Source: Xanthobacteraceae bacterium (lineage in GTDB: Bacteria > Pseudomonadota > Alphaproteobacteria > Rhizobiales > Xanthobacteraceae). From it: DNA of 64,000 nucleotides. Within the stretch, counting starts at the first letter, position 1. Each line of letters starts with the position of its first letter. The position numbers were made by a program, and so were the translations under genes. Location: contig JAHBZB010000001.1 in the NCBI GenBank assembly GCA_019635635.1, positions 1 to 64,000 on the forward strand, read 5' to 3'. This document shows, piece by piece, positions 63,029 through 64,000 of this stretch. The notes beneath the pieces were generated by a model. That model ran no database searches. It was given only the letters and a program-made list of their open reading frames with translations, and was not told where the DNA came from.

Positions 63029-64000
63029 ATGAGCAAAGATTTCGAGATTGATCGTAGAAGCTGTCTCTTTGGCCTCCTTGGTTCGATGACAATCGCACCG
63101 GTGTGGTCCTCATCCAGTTACGCGCAAAAATCCGATGCAATCGAGATACGGTGGGGTAGCAGCCCCGCGATCGAACTAGTCTTGCCAGTATTTGTCGCAA
63201 TGAAGAAAGGTTATTTAGCGGAGGAAGGCCTGAAGCTAGATAGAGTTACTTTGGCGCCCGGTGTCCGCCTTCGAGAGGCGATGGCCGCAGGTGAACTAGA
63301 CTTCGCTGAGAATGCATCGACGACCTATATTCTCGGCCGGCAGGCTGGCCTGGCACAGAAAATCATCTTCCAATACTTCACAAAGGAGATTTTCAGCCTC
63401 TTCGCTCCGACCAAACATCAATCGACCATCAAGACTGTTGCCGACTTGAAGGGTAAGATTATTGCGGTTGCAGCACTTGGCACGTCCGCGCATATGTCCG
63501 CAATTAACTTCGTCAACAAAGCGGGATTGAAGCCAACCGATGTAACGTTCGTGGGCCTAAACTCTACCGATCCCGCGACTCTGCTTACAGCGGTTGATCA
63601 ATTCGACGCAATCGTGACTTGGGAACCAATCTCAACCCTGATGGTAGATCGCAAGGCGGGATATCCGCTTGTCGACATAGCTGCACCGGGCAGTCATGAA
63701 AAATGGATTGGCAACGACTCAGCGTCAGAAGTGCTTTGGGTCTCAGAGGAAATGATAGCCAAACGCCCAGAAGTTATTCAGCGTAGTGTCAACGCTTTGA
63801 AAAAGGCGATGACTTTCATTCGAAACAACTCGCCCCAGGATGTAGCGGCAGTAGGCGCTGAGTCATTCAAGATGGACCCGATCATGTTGGCGCGCATACT
63901 TGAGCGCACCAAACAGAATTTCAGCGCGGACGGTCGCATAAGTCGCGCTGGTATGGAAACCGCGATGCAACTGCTGCGTGGCGGTGGTCTCCTTAAAAAG
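63029..64000 (+). CDS. ABC importer substrate-binding protein, SsuA/THI5 type (3' end beyond window)
   Basis: 324 codons to the window edge with no stop yet. I prefer the second of two adjacent ATGs (63029), 6 bases after GGGAGG. The N-terminus DRRSCLFGLLGSMTIAP followed by SYAQ looks like a twin-arginine or Sec signal. The mature protein has the NMT1/THI5-like fold: IRWGSSPAIELVLPVFVAMK, KGYLAEEGLKLDRV, DLKGKIIAVAALGTSAHM, FDAIVTWEPISTLM. It binds the importer's ligand in the periplasm. Relatives bind sulfonates, nitrate, pyrimidines or heterocycles. Confidence 0.9.
   Translation, partial: MSKDFEIDRRSCLFGLLGSMTIAPVWSSSSYAQKSDAIEIRWGSSPAIELVLPVFVAMKKGYLAEEGLKLDRVTLAPGVRLREAMAAGELDFAENASTTYILGRQAGLAQKIIFQYFTKEIFSLFAPTKHQSTIKTVADLKGKIIAVAALGTSAHMSAINFVNKAGLKPTDVTFVGLNSTDPATLLTAVDQFDAIVTWEPISTLMVDRKAGYPLVDIAAPGSHEKWIGNDSASEVLWVSEEMIAKRPEVIQRSVNALKKAMTFIRNNSPQDVAAVGAESFKMDPIMLARILERTKQNFSADGRISRAGMETAMQLLRGGGLLKK

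Larger units (their letters stand above)
36455..64000. other. Foreign-looking catabolic region (left boundary seen, right end beyond window)
   Basis: From about 36450 the sequence becomes clearly more A+T-rich in genes and spacers, codon third positions shift away from G/C, and gene content changes to one coherent catabolic set with its own regulator, transporters and electron carriers. The boundary coincides with a truncated glycosyltransferase. No integrase, transposase or tRNA is seen at this edge, so the mechanism of arrival is not known. Confidence 0.75.

Noticed and set aside
1-64000. CRISPR arrays, rRNA operons, complete tRNA genes, insertion-sequence transposases
   Set aside because: None was recognised anywhere in the window on reading both strands.

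Overview
The window looks like the chromosome of a high-GC alphaproteobacterium of the order Hyphomicrobiales (Rhizobiales), probably near Bradyrhizobiaceae or Xanthobacteraceae. The clues are a PodJ-like polarity factor with Sel1 repeats, a class I lysyl-tRNA synthetase, a TauE/TIGR02186/DUF6460-type gene trio, a MerR-controlled fatty-acid operon, and a rhizobial-style integrase with an overlapping DNA-binding gene. This is inference from protein families; no rRNA or other taxonomic marker is present.

Layout. (1) 1-3140 is the end of an integrative element: tightly overlapping small phage-like genes, an excisionase-like gene overlapping a tyrosine integrase, an HNH endonuclease, and at 3092-3140 a copy of the 3' part of a tRNA-Thr(GGT) gene, which marks the attachment site. 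(2) 3169-34878 is ordinary high-GC chromosome: an AbrB-type membrane protein; a 2-oxoacid:ferredoxin oxidoreductase operon (GltD-like flavoprotein, korA, korB); an aminotransferase; mscL; an exonuclease-CBS-nucleotidyltransferase fusion; a CrbS/MxtR-like transporter-kinase with a LuxR-type regulator; a merR-acyl-CoA dehydrogenase-fadA-fadJ operon with an operator palindrome; podJ; TauE/SafE exporters; pyrD; a LexA-like repressor; lysK; and a solute-binding protein. (3) At about 36450 a family 2 glycosyltransferase gene is cut off after its QxxRW motif and the base composition shifts to clearly more A+T. (4) From there to the end (at least 27.5 kb) lies a foreign-looking catabolic region.

The catabolic region encodes one enzyme from each of the three large molybdoenzyme families: a xanthine-oxidase-type three-subunit hydroxylase with a CoxS-CoxG fusion, a sulfite-oxidase-family protein, and a DMSO-reductase-family protein fused to a complete FAD/NAD/[2Fe-2S] reductase. 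It also has a luciferase-like flavin monooxygenase, an ATP-dependent hydantoinase/oxoprolinase pair, three RidA-type deaminases, an amidase, an alpha/beta hydrolase, its own ETF and ETF:quinone oxidoreductase, an MFS symporter, an ABC importer, and a regulator made of two tandem Lrp/AsnC modules. The set suggests hydroxylation, oxygenation and hydrolytic opening of a nitrogen-containing ring or lactam. It is logically similar to the Rut pyrimidine pathway but built from mostly different enzymes; the substrate is unknown.

The strongest new signal is regulatory. Four intergenic regions that together serve the main catabolic transcription units and the MFS gene each carry a GCCGA(A/T) ... TTCGGC inverted repeat with exactly 38 bases between half-site starts (41628, 48378, 49097, 59793). 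This defines a candidate regulon, most simply controlled by the tandem-Lrp protein at 60104-61099.
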